Shown here: piece after piece, positions 6,507 through 6,712 of the stretch
How the letters are laid out: each line of letters begins with the position of its first letter
Position numbering within the stretch: position 1 is the first letter of the stretch
Assembly: GCA_024643945.1 (NCBI GenBank)
Contig: JAHELX010000338.1
Span: 1-6,712 of the forward strand
Source of the DNA: Anaerolineales bacterium
Lineage (GTDB): Bacteria; Chloroflexota; Anaerolineae; 4572-78; NAK82
Direction of reading: 5' to 3'
Length of the DNA: 6,712 nucleotides
Position numbers and translations under genes: made by a program
The notes under the pieces: generated by a model
Databases searched by the model: none
What the model was told of the DNA's origin: nothing
Seen by the model: the letters and a program-made list of their open reading frames with translations, nothing else

Positions 6507-6512
6507 CTCCTC
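6507..6512 (-). promoter_or_regulatory. Ribosome binding site defining the GTG start of the lipoprotein
   Basis: GAGGAG lies 6 nt before the GTG at 6500. It supports that start over the in-frame TTG at 6551, which has no comparable site and would put 17 charged residues (including KYKEDSRRREEQ) before the lipoprotein signal peptide. Confidence 0.8.
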
Positions 6513-6533
6513 TCTTCTCCGAGAGTCTTCTTT

Positions 6534-6621
6534 GTACTTGTTCAAAAACAACTTCGTATTCTTGTGGCGGTTTTATGCCTAACTTCCATTCCAAAGTGCG
6601 AAGTTATTCATGAACAAGTGC
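6534..6621. repeat. 88-base inverted repeat with 25-base arms upstream of the lipoprotein gene
   Basis: Bases 6534-6558 and the reverse complement of 6597-6621 match at 20 of 25 positions, including the unbroken blocks ACTTGTTCA and AACTTCG. The arms are separated by 38 nt. In the lipoprotein leader RNA they would form a long stem with two additional G-U pairs, ending 33 nt before the GTG start. A third AACTTC copy lies in the loop (6581-6586). Possible roles are a leader RNA structure, a pair of operator sites, or a remnant of a very small mobile element with terminal inverted repeats. No transposase is present. Confidence 0.7.
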
Positions 6622-6678
6622 TCACAAAGTCCCAGGATGTACTTCCACCAGCGAAAGGAAGCCCGGAACATGCGGCGC

Positions 6679-6706
6679 TTTATATTCAATTTTGAAACGT
6701 TATGAA
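6679..6706 (-). promoter_or_regulatory. Candidate sigma70-type promoter of the lipoprotein gene
   Basis: A -10 TATAAA (6684-6679, 5 of 6 matches) lies 16 nt downstream of TTCATA (6706-6701, 4 of 6 matches to TTGACA), in AT-rich DNA. Transcription would start near 6672 and give a leader of about 170 nt containing the whole inverted repeat 6534-6621. This is motif-based only; the window ends just upstream, so no further context can be seen. Confidence 0.4.
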
Positions 6707-6712
6707 GAAGTG

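Noticed and set aside
6501..6551. Upstream TTG start for the lipoprotein
   Set aside because: It adds a highly charged stretch in front of the lipoprotein signal peptide and lies within the inverted repeat; GTG at 6500 has GAGGAG 6 nt upstream.
5610..6582. Plus-strand open frames opposite the lipoprotein gene, including a Gly/Val-rich repeat protein
   Set aside because: The apparent GVGVAG-type repeats are the antisense reading of the Pro/Thr linker codons.
1..6712. A novel defence, CRISPR or mobile-element system
   Set aside because: No repeat-spacer array, nuclease, transposase, integrase or toxin-like gene is visible. All supported genes are a transporter operon and one lipoprotein.

Overview
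The window holds part of a binding-protein-dependent ABC importer operon of the oligopeptide/dipeptide (Opp/Dpp/App) type, preceded by a separate secreted lipoprotein gene. Every gene I can support is on the minus strand, so transcription runs from high to low coordinates. The organism looks like a moderately GC-rich bacterium. Three traits suggest a member of the Chloroflexota (Anaerolineae/Caldilineae-like): a Pro-Thr 'PTPT' linker after a lipobox, a family 5 binding protein that carries a LysM domain and lacks a lipobox, and a long DppC-type permease with a large extracytoplasmic insertion. That assignment is inference from protein style, not from a marker gene.

Layout in order of transcription. 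At 6712-6501 there is a non-coding leader with a plausible sigma70-type promoter (6706-6679) and an 88-base inverted repeat with 25-base arms (6534-6621). At 6500-5532 there is a lipoprotein with a formylglycine-generating-enzyme (FGE/SUMF1) fold domain that lacks the copper-binding cysteine pair of true FGE. At 5531-5296 there is an intergenic region with a 7-bp stem followed by a short T run, then a TTGACA-led promoter candidate with a palindrome in its spacer. At 5295-3121 lies the solute-binding protein. At 3120-3003 there is a short gap dominated by a strong stem-loop built from two copies of a perfect 12-bp palindrome. At 3002-2013 and 2009-816 lie the two permeases, separated by only 3 nt. 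At 792-1 lies an OppD/DppD-type ATPase that runs off the left edge.

How the parts work together: the secreted binding protein captures a peptide, oligosaccharide or similar solute and delivers it to the DppB/DppC-type membrane channel, and ATP hydrolysis by the OppD-type subunit drives import. A second, OppF-type ATPase would be expected just beyond the left edge. The LysM domain may hold the binding protein at the cell wall, replacing the usual lipid anchor. The hairpin after the binding-protein gene fits the common arrangement in which binding-protein mRNA is made or kept in excess over permease mRNA. The FGE-fold lipoprotein may belong to a separate transcription unit, and I cannot link it functionally to the transporter. 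I saw no convincing tRNA, rRNA, CRISPR, transposase or phage gene. The most unusual items are the LysM-binding protein fusion, the cysteine-less FGE-fold lipoprotein, and the two inverted-repeat structures. The transporter core itself is ordinary.
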